Source: Bombus terrestris
Taxonomy: Eukaryota; Arthropoda; Insecta; Hymenoptera; Apidae
DNA length: 64,000 bases
NCBI RefSeq assembly: GCF_910591885.1
Contig: NW_025963557.1
Span: 1,736,001 to 1,800,000 of the forward strand
Direction: 5' to 3'
Translations under genes and position numbers: made by a program
Shown: positions 43,513 through 58,080 of the stretch, in pieces
Position numbering within the stretch: the stretch's first letter is position 1
Layout: each line of letters starts with the position of its first letter
The notes under the pieces: model-generated
The model's input: the letters and a program-made list of their open reading frames with translations, nothing else
Database searches by the model: none
Told to the model about the DNA's origin: nothing

Positions 43513-45252
43513 AACGTTATGTCCTATTACGTTATAACGTATGACGTCATGTAGTATTACGTTATAACGTATGACGTTATGGGGTATTACGTTATAACGT
43601 ATGAGGTCATGTGGTATTACGTTATTACGAATATCGTAATATTGTGATACTTTATGACGTATGACGCCATGTAGTATTACGTTATAACGTATGGCGTTAT
43701 GTAGTATTACGATTTAACGTATGACGTCATGTGGTATTACGTTATTGCGAATAACGTTATATTGTGTTACTTTATTATGTATGACGTCATGTAGTATTAC
43801 GTTATAACGTATGACGGTATGTAGTATTACGTTATTCCGTATAACGTTATATAGTGTTACTTTTTGAAGTATGACGTTATGTTGTATTACGTTATAACGT
43901 ATGTCGTTATGGAGTATTACGTTATAACGTATGAGGTCATGTGGTATTACATTATTACGAATATCGTAATATTGTGTTACTTTATGACGTACGACGTCAT
44001 GTAGTATTACTTTATGACGTATGACGTCATGTGGTATTACGTTATTGCGAATAACGTTATATTGTGTTACTTTAAGAAGTATGACGTTATGTTGTATTAC
44101 GTTATAGCGTATGACTTCATGTGGTATTACGTTATTACGAATAACGTTATATTGTGTTACTTTATGTAGTATGACTTATGTAGTATGACGTGATGTAACA
44201 TTTCTTTATAATGTACGACGTTATGTAGCATTACGGTATTACGAATAACGTTGTACTGTGTTACTTTATAACGTATGACGTTATGTAGTGTTACGTTATA
44301 ACGTATGACGTCGTGTAGTATTACGTTATAACGTATGACGTTATGTATTATTACGATATAACGTAATACGTTATGCAGAATTGGGTTATAACGTATGACG
44401 TCATGTAGTTTTGCGTTATAACGTATGACTTTACGTAGTATTACGTTATAACGTATGATGTTATGGAGTATTACGTTATAACGTATGACGTCATGTGGTA
44501 ATATTTTATTACGAATAACGTTATATTGTGTTACTTTATGACGTATGACGTCATGTAGTATTAGGTTACAACGTATGACGTTATGTATTATTACGATATA
44601 ACGTATGACGTTATGCAGTATTAGGTTATAACGTATGACGTCATGTAGTTTTGCGTTATAACGTATGACGTTATGTAGTATTACGATATAACGTATGACG
44701 TCATGTGGTATTACGTTATTGCGAATAACGTTATATTGTGTCACTTTATGACGTATGACGTCATGTAGTATTACGTTTTAACGTATGACGGTATGTCGTA
44801 TTGCGTTATTCCGTACAACGTTATATAGTGTTACATTATAAAGTATGACGTCGTGTAGTATTACGTTATAACGTATGACGTTATGTATTATTACGATATA
44901 ACGTATGACGTCATGTAGTTTTGCGTTATAACGTATGACGTTACGTAGTATTACGTTATAACGTATGATGTTATGGAGTATTACGTTATAACGTATGACG
45001 TTATGGAGTATTACGTTATAACGTATGAGGTCATGTGGTATTACGTTATTACGAATATCGTAATATTGTGTTACTTTATGACGTATGACGTAATGTAGTA
45101 TTACTTTATGACGTATGACGTCATGTAGAATTAGGTTACAACGTATGACGTTATGTATTATTACGATATAACGTATGACGTTATGTAGTATTACGATATA
45201 ACGTATGACGTTATGTAGTATTACGATATAACGTATGACGTCATGTGGTGTT
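43513..45252. repeat. gamma4 block
   Basis: Copy of gamma2 at a constant offset of 17299, including the junction at 44178 and the 18-monomer segment that gamma1 lacks. A private change is gtatgtcgtt near 43905. Confidence 0.82.
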
Positions 45253-47369
45253 ACGAATTGCGAATAACGTTATATTGTGTTACTTTATGACGTATGACGT
45301 CATGTAGTATTACGTTATAACGTATGACGGTATGTAGTATTACGTTATTCCGTATAACGTTATGTATTATTACGATATAACGTACAACGTCATATAGAAT
45401 TACGATATAACGCACAACGTTATGTCGTATTACGTTATAACGTATCATGTCATGTAGTATTACGTTATAACGTATGACGTTATGGAGTATTACGTTATAA
45501 CGTATGAGGTCATGTGGTATTACATTATTACGAATATCGTAATATTGTGTTACTTTATGACGTACGACGTCATGTAGTATTACTTTATGACGTATGACGT
45601 CATGTGGTATTACGTTATTGCGAATAACGTTATATTATGTTGCTTTATGTAGTATGACTTATGTAGTATGGCGTGATGTAGTATTACTTTATAATGTATG
45701 ACGTTATGTAGCATTACCGTGTTACGAGTAACGTTGTATTGTGTTACTTTATGACGTATGACGTCATGTAGTATTAGGTTACAACGTATGACGTTATGTA
45801 TTATTACGATATAACGTATGACGTTATGTAGTATTACGATATAACGTATGACGTCATGTGGTGTTACGTAATTGCGAATAACGTTATATTTTGTTACTTT
45901 ATGACGTATGACGTCATGTAGTATTACGTTATAACGTATGACGGTATGTAGTATTACGTTATTCCGTATAACGTTATGTATTATTACGTTATGACGTATG
46001 ACGTCATGTAGTATTACGATATAACGTGCAACGTTATGTCGTATTACGTTATAACGTATCATGTCATGTTGTATAACGTTATAACGTATGACGTTATGGA
46101 GTATTACGTTATAACGTATGATGTCATGTGGTATTACGTTATTACGAATATCGTAATATTGTTTTACTTTATGACGTATGACGTCATGTAGTATTACTTT
46201 ATGACGTATGACGTCATGTAGTATTACTTTATGACGTATGACGTCATGTAGTATTAGGTTACAACGTATGACGTCATGTAGTATTACGATATAACGTACA
46301 CCGTTATGTCGTATTACGTTATAACGTATCATGTCATGTAGTATTACGTTATAACATATGACGTTATGGAGTATTACGTTTTAACGTATGAGGTCATGTG
46401 GTATTACGTTATTACGAATATCGTAATATTGTGTTACTTTATGACGTATGACGTTATGTTGTATTACGTTATAACGTATGACGGTATGTAGTATTACTTT
46501 ATTCCGTATAACGTCATATCGTGTTACGTTATAAAGTATGACGTCGTGTAGTATTACGTTATAACGTATGACGTTATGTATTATTACGATATAACATATG
46601 ACGTCATGTAGTATTACGATATAACGTACAACGTTATATTGAATTACGATATAACGCACAACGTTATGTCGTAATACGTTATAACGTATCATGTCATGTA
46701 GTATTACGTTATAAAGTATGACGTTATGGAGTATTACGTTATAAGGTATGAGGTCATGTGGTATTACGTTATTACGAATATCGTAATATTGTGTTACTTT
46801 AAGACGTATGACGTCATGTAGTATTACTAAATGACGTATGACGTCATGTAGTATTAGGTTAAAAAGTATGACTTTATGTATTATTACGATATAACGTATG
46901 ACGTCATGTAGTATTATGTTATAACGTATGCCGTCATGTAGTATTACGTTATAACATATGACGTTATGTATTATTACGATATAACGTATGACGTTATGTA
47001 GTATTACGATATAAGGTATGACGTCATGTGGTGTTACGTAGTTGCGAATAACGTTATATTGTGTTACTTTATGACGTATGACGTCATGTAGTATTACGTT
47101 ATAGCGTATGACGGTATGTAGTATTACGTTATTCCGTATAATGTTATATAGTGTTACTTTATGAAGTATGACGTTATGTTGTATTACGTTATAGCGTATG
47201 ACGCTATGGAGTATTACGTTATAACGTATGAGGTCATGTGGTATTACATTATTACGAATATCGTAATATTGTGTTACTTTATGATGTACGACGTCATGTA
47301 GTATTACTTTATGACGTATGACGTCATGTGGTATTACGTTATTACGAATAACGTTATATTGTGTTACTT
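45253..47369. repeat. alpha array 5, rearranged
   Basis: Opens with the 1-bp deletion monomer at 45253 and the junction at 45661. The core that should follow is degraded: near 46590-46620 several monomers are missing, and a later part carries private changes such as aggttaaaaagtatgac near 46860 and tttaagacg near 46800. It is the most diverged alpha array in the window and borders the delta domain. Confidence 0.78.
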
Positions 47370-49680
47370 TATGTAGTATGACTTATGTAGTATGACGTGA
47401 TGTAGTATTACTTTATAATGTATGACGTTATATAGCATTACGCTATTACGAATAACGTTGTACTGTGTTACTTTATAACGTATGACGTTATGTAGTGTTA
47501 CGTTATAACGTATGACGTCGTGTAGTATTACGTTATAACGTATGACGTTATGTATTATTACGATATAACGTAATACGTTGTGCAGAATTGGGTTATAACG
47601 TATGACGTCATGTAGTATTACGTTATAACATATGACGTCATGTAGTATTACGATATAACGTACAACGTTATATAGAATTACGATATAACGCACAACGTTA
47701 TGTCGTATTACGTTATAACGTATCATGTCATGTAGTATTACATTATAACATATGACGTCATGTAGTGTTACGATATAACGTACAACGTTATATAGAATTT
47801 CGATATAACGCACAACGTTATGTCGTATTACGTTATAACGTATCATGTCATGTAGCATTACGTTATAACGTATGACGGTGTGTAGTATTGCGTTATTCCG
47901 TATAACGTTATATAGTGTTACGTTATAAAGTATGACGTCATGTAGTATTACGTTATAACGTATGACGTCATGTAGTATTACGATATAACGTACAACGTTA
48001 TGTCGTATTACGTTATAACGTATCATGTCATGTAGTATTACGTTATAACGTATGCCGTCATGTAGTATTACGTTATAACATATGACGTCATGTGGTATTA
48101 CGTTATTGCGAATAACGTTATATTGTGTCACTTTATGACGTATGACGTCATGTAGTATTACGTTTTAACGTATGACGTGATGTAGCATTTCTTTATAATG
48201 TATGACGTTATGTAGCATTACGGTATTACGAATAACGTTGTACTGTGCTACTTTATAACGTATGACGTTATAAAGTGTTTCGTTATAAGGTATGACGTCG
48301 TGTAGTATTACGTTATAACGTATGACGTTATGTATTATTACGATATAACGTAATACGTTATGCAGAATTGGGTTATAACGTATGACGTCATGTAGTTTTG
48401 CGTTATAACGTATGACGTTATGTAGTATTACGATATAACGTATGACGTCATGTGGTATTACGTTATTGCGAATAACGTTATATTGTGTCACTTTATGACG
48501 TATGACGTCATGTAGTTTTGCGTTATAACGTATGACGTTACGTAGTATTACGTTATAACGTATGATGTTATGTAGTATTACGATACAACGTATGACGTCA
48601 TGTGGTGTTACGTTATTGCGAATAACGTTATATTGTGTTACTTTATGATGAATGACGTCATGAAGTATTACGTTATAACGTATGACGGTATGTAGTATTA
48701 CGTTATTCCGTATAACGTTATATTGTGTTACTTTATGTAGTATGACTTATGTAGTATGACGTGATGTAGCATTTCTTTATAATGTATGACGTTATGTAGC
48801 ATTACGGTATAACGAATAACGCTGTACTGTGTTACTTTATAACGTATGACGTTATGTAGTGTTACGTTATAACGTATGACGTCGTGTAGTATTACGTTAT
48901 AACGTATGACGTTATGTATTATTACGATATAACGTAATACGTTATGCAGAATTGGGTTATAACGTATGACGTCATGTAGTTTTGCGTTATAACGTATGAC
49001 GTTACGTAGTATTACGTTATAACGTATGATGTTATGGAGTATTACGTTATAACGTATGAGGTCATGTGGTATTACGTTATTACGAATATCGTGATATTGT
49101 GATACTTTATGACGCATGACGCCATGTAGTATTACTTTATTACGTATGACGTCATGTAGTATTAGGTTATAGCGTATGACGTTATGTATTATTACGATAT
49201 AACGTATGACGTTATGCAGTATTAGGTTATAACGTATGATGTCATATACTTTTGCGTTATAACGTATGACGTTATGGAGTATTACGTTATAACGTATGAC
49301 GTGTTGTGGTATTACGTTATTGCGAATAACGTTATATTGTGTTACTTTATAACGTATGACGTCATGTAGTATTACGTTATAACGTATGGCGTTATGTAGT
49401 ATTACGATTTCACGTATGACGTCATGTGGTATTACGTTATTGCGAATAACGTTATATTGTGTTACTTTCTGATGTATGACGTCATGTAGTATTACGTTAT
49501 AGCGTATGACGTTATGGAGCATTACGTTATAACGTATGAGGTCATGTGGTATTACATTAGTACGAATATCGTAATATTGTGTTACTTTATGACGTACGAC
49601 GTCATGTAGTATTACTTTATGACGTATGACGTCATGTGGTATTACGTTATTGCGAAAAACGTTATATTGTGTTACTTTAT

Positions 49681-50610
49681 GACGTATGACGTCATGTAGT
49701 ATTGCGTTATAACGTATGACGGTATGTAGTATTACGTTATTCCGTATAACGTTATATCGTGTTACTTTATGACGTATGACGTCATGTAGTATTACTTTAT
49801 GACGTATGACGTCATGTAGTATTAGGTTACAACGTATGACGTTATGTATTATTACGATATAACGTATGCCGTCATGTAGCATTACGTTATAACATATGAC
49901 GTCATGTAGTATTACGATATAACGTACAACGTTATATAGAATTACGATATAACGCACAACGTTATGTCGTATTACGTTATAACGTATCATGTCATGTAGC
50001 ATTACGTTATAACGTATGACTTTATGGAGTATTACGTTATAACGTATGATGTCATGTGCTATTACGTTATTACGAATATCGTAATATTGTGTTACTTTAT
50101 GACGTATGACGTCATGTAGTATTGCGTTATAACGTATGACGGTATGTAGTATTACGTTATTCCGTATAACGTTATATCGTGTTACTTTATGACGTATGAC
50201 GTCATGTAGTATTACTTTATGACGTATGACGTCATGTAGTATTAGGTTACAACGTATGACGTTATGTATTATTACGATATAACGTATGACGTTATGTATT
50301 ATTACGATATAACGTATGACGTTATGCAGTATTAGGTTATAACGTATGACGTCATGTAGTTTTGCGTTATAACGTATGCCGTCATGTAGCATTACGTTAT
50401 AACATATGACGTCATGTAGTATTACGATATAACGTACAACGTTATATAGAATTACGATATAACGCACAACGTTATGTCGTATTACGTTATAACGTATCAT
50501 GTCATGTAGCATTACGTTATAACGTATGACTTTATGGAGTATTACGTTATAACGTATGATGTCATGTGGTATTACGTTATTGCGAATAACGTTATATAGT
50601 GTTACTTTAA
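49681..50610. repeat. 420-bp tandem duplication in delta with a 90-bp insertion
   Basis: Sequence from 49681 reappears at 50101, 14 monomers later. By the gtatgcc monomer the offset has become 510 (49868 and 50378), so the second copy gained three monomers of the atgtattatt, atgcagtatt and atgtagtttt types. Confidence 0.8.
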
Positions 50611-52980
50611 GAAGTATGACGTTATGTTGTATTACGTTATAGCGTATGACGTTATGGAGCATTACGTTATAACGTATGAGGTCATGTGGTATTACATTAG
50701 TACGAATATCGTAATATTGTGTTACTTTATGACGTATGACGTCATGTAGTATTACTTTATGACGTATGACGTCATGTGGTATTACGTTATTACGAATAAC
50801 GTTATATTGTGTTACTTTATGTAGTATGACTTATGTAGTATGACGTGATGTAGCATTTCTTTATAATGTATGACGTTATGTAGCATTACGGTATAACGAA
50901 TAACGTTGTACTGTGTTACTTTATAACGTATGACGTCGTGTAGTATTACGTTATAACGTATGACGTTATGTATTATTACGATATAACGTAATACGTTATG
51001 CAGAATTGGGTTATAACGTATGACGTCATGTAGTTTTGCGTTATAACGTATGACGTTACGTAGTATTACGTTATAACGTATGGGGTCATGTGGTATTACG
51101 TTATTACGAATAACGTTATATTGTGTTACTTTATGACGTATGACGTCATGTAGTATTACTTCATGACGTATGACCTCATGTAGTATTAGGATACAACGTA
51201 TGACGTTATGTACTATTACGATATAACCTATGAAGTTATGTATTATTACGATATAACGTATGACGTCATGTAGTATTACGTTATAACGTATGCCGTCATG
51301 TAGCATTACGTTATAACATATGACGTCATGTAGTATTACGATATAACGTACAACGCTATATAGAATTACGATATAACGCACAACGTTATGTCGTATTACG
51401 TTATAACGTATCATGTCATGTAGCATTACGTTATAACGTATGACTTTATGGAGTATTACGTTATAACGTATGATGTCATGTGGTATTAGGTTATTACAAA
51501 TATCGTAATATTGTGTTACTTTATGACGTATGACGTCATGTAGTATTACTTTATGACGTATGACGTCATGTAGTATTACTTTATGACGTATGACGTCATG
51601 TTGTATTAAGTTACAACGTATGACGTTATGTATTATTACGATATAACGTATGACGTTATGTATTATTACGATATAACGTATGACGTTATGCAGTATTAGG
51701 TTATAACGTATGACGTCATGTAGTTTTGCGTTATAACGTATGCCGTCATGTAGCATTACGTTATAACATATGACGTCATGTAGTATTACGTTATAACGTA
51801 CGACGTCATGTAGTATTACGTTATAACGTATGACGGTATGTAGCATTGCGTTATTCCGTATAACGTTATATAGTGTTACGTTATGAAGTATGACGTCATG
51901 TAGTATTACGTTATAACGTATGACGGTATGTAGTATTACGTTATTCCGCATAACGTTGTATAGTGTTACTTTATGAAGTATGACGTTATGTTGTATAACG
52001 TTGTAACGTATGACGTCATGTAGTATTACGTTATAACGTATGGCGTTATGTAGTATTGCGATATAACGTATGACGTCATGTAGTATTACGTTATAACGTA
52101 TGACGTCATGTGGTATTACGTTATTGCGAATAACGTTATATTGTGTTACTTTATAACGTATGACGTCATGTAGTATTACGTTATAACGTATGGCGTTATG
52201 TAGAATTACGATATAACGTATGACGTCATGTGGTATTACGTTATTGCGAATAACGTTATATTGTGTTACTTTATGACGTATGACGTCATGTAGTATTACG
52301 TTATAACGTATGACGGTATGTAGTATTACGTTATTCCGCATAACGTTATATAGTGTTACGTTATAAAGTATGACGTCATGTAGTATTACGTTTTAACGTA
52401 TGACGTTATGTATTATTACGATATAACGTATTACGTTATGCAGAATTGGGTTATAACGTATGACGTCATGTAGTTTTGCGTTATAACGTATGACGTTACG
52501 TAGTATTGCGTTATAACGTGTGATGTTATGGAGTATTACGTTATAACGTATGACGTCATGTGGTAGTACGTTATTACGAATAACGTTATATTGTGTTACT
52601 TTATGACGTATGACGTCATGTAGTTTTGCGTTATAACGTATGACGTTATGTGGTATTACGTTATTACGAATAACGTTATATTGTGTTACTTTATGTAGTA
52701 TGACTTATGAAGTATGACGTGATGTAGCATTTCTTTATAATGTATGACGTTATGTAGCATTACGGTATTACGAATAACGTTGTACTGTGCTACTTTATAA
52801 CGTATGACGTTATAAAGTGTTACGTTATAACGTATGACGTCGTGTAGTATTACGTTATAACGTATGACGTTATGTATTATTACGATATAACGTAATACGT
52901 TATGCAGAATTGGGTTATAACGTATGACGTCATGTAGTTTTGCGTTATAACGTATGACGTTACGTAGTATTACGTTATAA

Positions 52981-53670
52981 CGTATGATGTTATGGAGTAT
53001 TACGTTATAACGTATGACGTCATGTGGTAGTACGTTATTACGAATAACGTTATATTGTGTTACTTTATGACGTATGACGTCATGTAGTATTAGGTTACAA
53101 CGTATGACGTTATGTATTATTACGATATAACGTATGACGTTATGCAGTATTAGGTTATAACGTATGACGTCATGTAGTTTTGCGTTATAACGTATGACGT
53201 TATGTAGTATTACGATATAACGTATGACGTCATGTGGTATTACGTTATTGCGAATAACGTTATATTGTGTCACTTTATGACGTATGACGTCATGTAGTAT
53301 TACGTTTTAACGTATGACGGTATGTAGTATTGCGTTATAACGTATGATGTTATGGAGTATTACGTTATAACGTATGACGTCATGTGGTAGTACGTTATTA
53401 CGAATAACGTTATATTGTGTTACTTTATGACGTATGACGTCATGTAGTTTTAGGTTACAACGTATGACGTTATGTATTATTACGATATAACGTATGACGT
53501 TATGCAGTATTAGGTTATAACGTATGACGTCATGTAGTTTTGCGTTATAACGTATGACGTTATGTAGTATTACGATATAACGTATGACGTCATGTGGTAT
53601 TACGTTATTGCGAATAACGTTATATTGTGTCACTTTATGACGTATGACGTCATGTAGTATTACGTTTTAA
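52981..53670. repeat. 360-bp tandem duplication in delta
   Basis: About 330 bp starting with gtatgatgttatggag at 52982 match the sequence 360 bp (12 monomers) later, at 53342, down to the acgttttaac monomer that ends each copy. The second copy has agttttaggttac where the first has agtattaggttac. Confidence 0.8.
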
Positions 53671-54880
53671 CGTATGACGTGATGTAGCATTTCTTTATAA
53701 TGTATGACGTTATGTAGCATTACGGTATTACGAATAACGTTGTACTGTGCTACTTTATAACGTATGACGTTATAAAGTGTTACGTTATAACGTATGACGT
53801 CGTGTAGTATTACGTTATAACGTATGACGTTATGTATTATTACGATATAACGTAATACGTTATGCAGAATTGGGTAATAACGTATGACGTCATGTAGTTT
53901 TGCGTTATAACGTATGACGTTATGTAGTATTACGATATAACGTATGACGTCATGTGGTATTACGTTATTGCGAATAACGTTATATTGTGTCACTTTATAA
54001 CGTATGACGTCATGTAGTTTTGCGTTATAACGTATGACGTTACGTAGTATTACGTTATAACGTATGATGTTATGGAGTATTACGTTATAACGTATGACGT
54101 CATGTGGTAGTACGTTATTACGAATAACGTTATATTGTGTTACTTTATGACGTATGACGTCATGTAGTATTAGGTTACAACGTATGACGTTATGTATTAT
54201 ATCGATATAACGTAATACGTTATGCAGAATTGGGTTATAACGTATGACGTCATGTAGTTTTGCGTTATAACGTATGACGTTACGTAGTATTACGTTATAA
54301 CGTATGATGTTATGGAGTATTACGTTATAACGTATGACGTCATGTGGTAGTACTTTATTACGAATAACGTTATATTGTGTTACTTTATGACGTATGACGT
54401 CATGTAGTATTAGGTTACAACGTATGACGTTATGTATTATTACGATATAACGTATGACGGTATGTATTATTGCGTTATTCCTTATAACGTTATATAGTGT
54501 TACGTTATAAAGTATGACGTCATGTAGTATTACGTTTTAACGTATGACGTTATGTATTATTACGATATAACGTAATACGTTATGCAGAATTGGGTTATAA
54601 CGTATGACGTCATGTAGTTTTGCGTTATAACGTATGACGTTACGTAGTATTACGTTATAACGTATGATGTTATGGAGTATTACGTTATAACGTATGACGT
54701 CATGTGGTATTACGTTATTGCGAATAACGTTATATTGTGTCACTTTATGACGTATGACGTCATGTAGTATTACGTTTTAACGTATGACGGTATGTAGTAT
54801 TGCGTTATTCCGTATAACGTTATATAGTGTTACGTTATAAAGTATGACGTCGTGTAGTATTACGTTATAACGTATGACGT

Positions 54881-57800
54881 TATGTATTATTACGATATAA
54901 CGTATGACGTCATGTAGTATTACGTTATAACGTATGACGGTATGTAGTATTACGTTATTCCGTATAACGTTATATAGTGTTACTTTATGAAGTATGACGT
55001 TATGTTGTATTACGTTATAGCGTATGACGTTATGGAGCATTACGTTATAACGTATGAGGTCATGTGGTATTACATTAGTACGAATATCGTAATATTGTGT
55101 TACTTTATGACGTATGACGGTATGTAGTATTACGTTATTCCGTATAACGTTATATAGTGTTACGTTATAAAGTATGACGTCGTGTAGTATTACGTTATAA
55201 CGTATGACTTTATGGAGTATTACGTTATAACGTATGATGTCATGTGGTATTACGTTATTACGAATATCGTAATATTGTTGTTGCTTTATGACGTATGACG
55301 TCATGTAGTATTACTTTGTGACGTATGACGTCATGTAGTATTACTTTATGACGTATGACGTCATGTAGTATTAGGTTACAACGTATGACGTTATGTATTA
55401 TTACGATATAACGTATGACGTCATGTAGTACTACGTTATAACGTATGACGTCATGTAGTATTACGATATAACGTATGACGTTATGTAGTATTACGTTATA
55501 ACGTATGAGGTCATGTGGTATTACGTTATTACGAATAACGTTATATTGTGTTACTTTATGACGTATGACGTCATGTAGTATTAGGTTACAACGTATGACG
55601 ATTATGTATTATTACGATATAACGTATGACGTTATGCAGTATTAGGTTATAACGTATGACGTCATGTAGTTTTGCGTTACAACGTATGACGTTATGTAGT
55701 ATTACGATATAACGTATGACGTCATGTGGTATTACGTTAATGTGAAATAACGTTATATTGTGTCACTTTATGACGTATGACGTCATGTAGTATTACGTTT
55801 TAACGTATGACGGTATGTAGTATTGCGTAATTCCGCATAACGTCGTATAGTGTTACTTTATGAAGTATGACGTTATGTTGTATTACGTTATAACGTATGA
55901 CGTCATGTAGTATTACGTTATAACGTATGGCGTTATGTAGTATTACGATATAACGTATGACGTCATGTGGTATTACGTTATTGCGAATAACGTTATATTG
56001 TGTTACTTCATGATGTATGACGTCATGTAGTATTACGTTATAACGTATGACGGTATGTAGTATTACGTTATTCCGCATAACGATGTATAGTGTTACTTTA
56101 TTACGTATGACGTCATGTAGTATTACGTTATAACGTATGACGGTATGTATTATTACGATATAACGTATGACGTTATGTAGTATTACGATATAAAGTATGA
56201 CGTTATGTAGTATTACGATATAACGTATGACGTTATGTAGTATTACGTTATAACGTATGACGTCATGTAGTATTACGTTATAACGTATGACGGTATGTAG
56301 TATTGCGTTATTCCGTATAACGTTATATAGTGTTACGTTATAAAGTATGACGTCATGTAGTATTACGTTATAACGTATGACGTCATGTAGTATTACGATA
56401 TAACGTACAACGTTATGTCGTATTACGTTATAACGTATCATGTCATGTAGTATTACGTTATAACGTATGACGTTATGGAGTATTACGTTATAACGTATGA
56501 GGTCATGTGGTATTACGTTATTACGAATAACGTTATATTGTGTTACTTTATGACGTATGACGTCATGTAGTATTAGGTTACAACTTATGACGATTATGTA
56601 TTATTACGATATAACGTATGACGTTATGCAGTATTAGGTTATAACGTATGACGTCATGTAGTTTTGCGAGATAACGTATGACGTTATGTATTATTACGAT
56701 ATAACGTATGACGTCATGTGGTATTACGTTAATGCGAATAACGTTATATTGTGTCACTTTATGACGTATGACGTCATGTAGTATTACGTTTTAACGTATG
56801 ACGGTATGTAGTATTGCGTAATTCCGTATAACGTTATATAGTGTTACGTTATAAAGTATGACGTCGTGTAGTATTACGTTATAACGTATGACGTTATGTA
56901 GTATTACGATATAACGTATGACGTTATGCAGTATTAGGTTATAACGTATGACGTCATGTAGTATTACGATATAACGCATGACGTTATGTAGTATTACGAT
57001 ATAACGTATGACGTTATGTAGTATTACGTTATAACGTATGACGTCATGTAGTATTACGTTATAACGTATGACGGTATGTAGTATTGCGTTATTCCGTATA
57101 ACGTTATATAGTGTTACGTTATAAAGTATGACGTCGTGTAGTATTACGTTATAAAGTATGACGTCATGTAGTATTACGTTATAACGTATGACGTCATGTA
57201 GTATTACGATATAACGTACAACGTTATGTCGTATTACGTTATAACGTGTCATGTCATGTAGTATTACGTTATAACGTATGACGTTATGGAGTATTACGTT
57301 ATGGAGTATTACGTTATAACGTATGAGGTCATGTGGTATTACGTTATTACGAATAACGTTATATTGTGTTACTTTATGACGTATGACGTCATGTAGTATT
57401 AGGTTACAACGTATGACGATTATGTATTATTACGATATAACGTATGACGTTATGCAGTATTAGGTTATAACGTATGACGTCATGTAGTTTTGCGAGATAA
57501 CGTATGACGTTACGTATTATTACGATATAACTTATGACGTCATGTGGTATTACGTTATTGCGAATAACGTTATATTGTGTTACTTCATGATGTATGACGT
57601 CATGTAGTATTACGTTATAACGTATGACGGTATGTAGTATTACGTTATTCCGCATAACGTTGTATAGTGTTACTTTATTACGTATGACGTCATGTAGTAT
57701 TACGTTATAACGTATGACGGTATGTAGTATTACGATATAACCTATGACGTCATGTAGTATTACGTTATAACGTATGACGTCATGTAGTATTACGTTATAA

Positions 57801-58080
57801 CGTATGACGTCGTGTAGTATTACGTTATAACGTATGACGTTATGTATTATTACGATATAACGTAATACGTTATGCAGAATTGGGTTATAACGTATGACGT
57901 CATGTAGTTTTGCGTTATAACGTATGACGTTACGTAGTATTACGTTATAACGTATGATGTTATGGAGTATTACGTTATAACGTATGACGTCATGTGGTAG
58001 TACGTTATTACGAATAACGTTATATTGTGTTACTTTATGACGTATGACGTCATGTAGTTTTGCGTTATAACGTATGACGT
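54881..58080. repeat. epsilon unit, copy 1 (about 3.2 kb)
   Basis: Matches the next 3.1-3.2 kb at an offset of 3200, which becomes 3199 after a private extra base near 55279 (gttgttgc for gtgttgc). It introduces lesions not seen earlier in the window: gacgattatg with one extra base (55597, 56591, 57419), gtgaaataac with one extra base (about 55745), and a 15-bp half-monomer duplication near 57286-57315. Confidence 0.83.

Larger units (their letters stand above)
47370..54880. repeat. delta domain: mixed monomer order
   Basis: About 7.5 kb in which alpha, beta and gamma segments are shuffled at short scale rather than kept as long blocks. It contains four half-register junctions (47385, 48749, 50833, 52707), the last three followed by the atgtagcatttcttt monomer. 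Local duplications are visible at 420 bp (49681 and 50101) and 360 bp (52981 and 53341). Several monomers with acgttttaac introduce minus-frame stops, so open frames are shorter here. Confidence 0.8.

Noticed and set aside
46381..46692. A further complete alpha core
   Set aside because: Only the acgttttaac edge and part of the order are kept; many monomers are missing and later parts are rearranged, so it is described within alpha array 5 and not called as a core copy.
13129..47369. Assembly artefact as the cause of the long near-identical blocks
   Set aside because: Not excluded, but copies differ by whole-monomer indels, run-length changes and private single-base variants, which argues for real duplications. 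Read-level support is needed to settle copy number.
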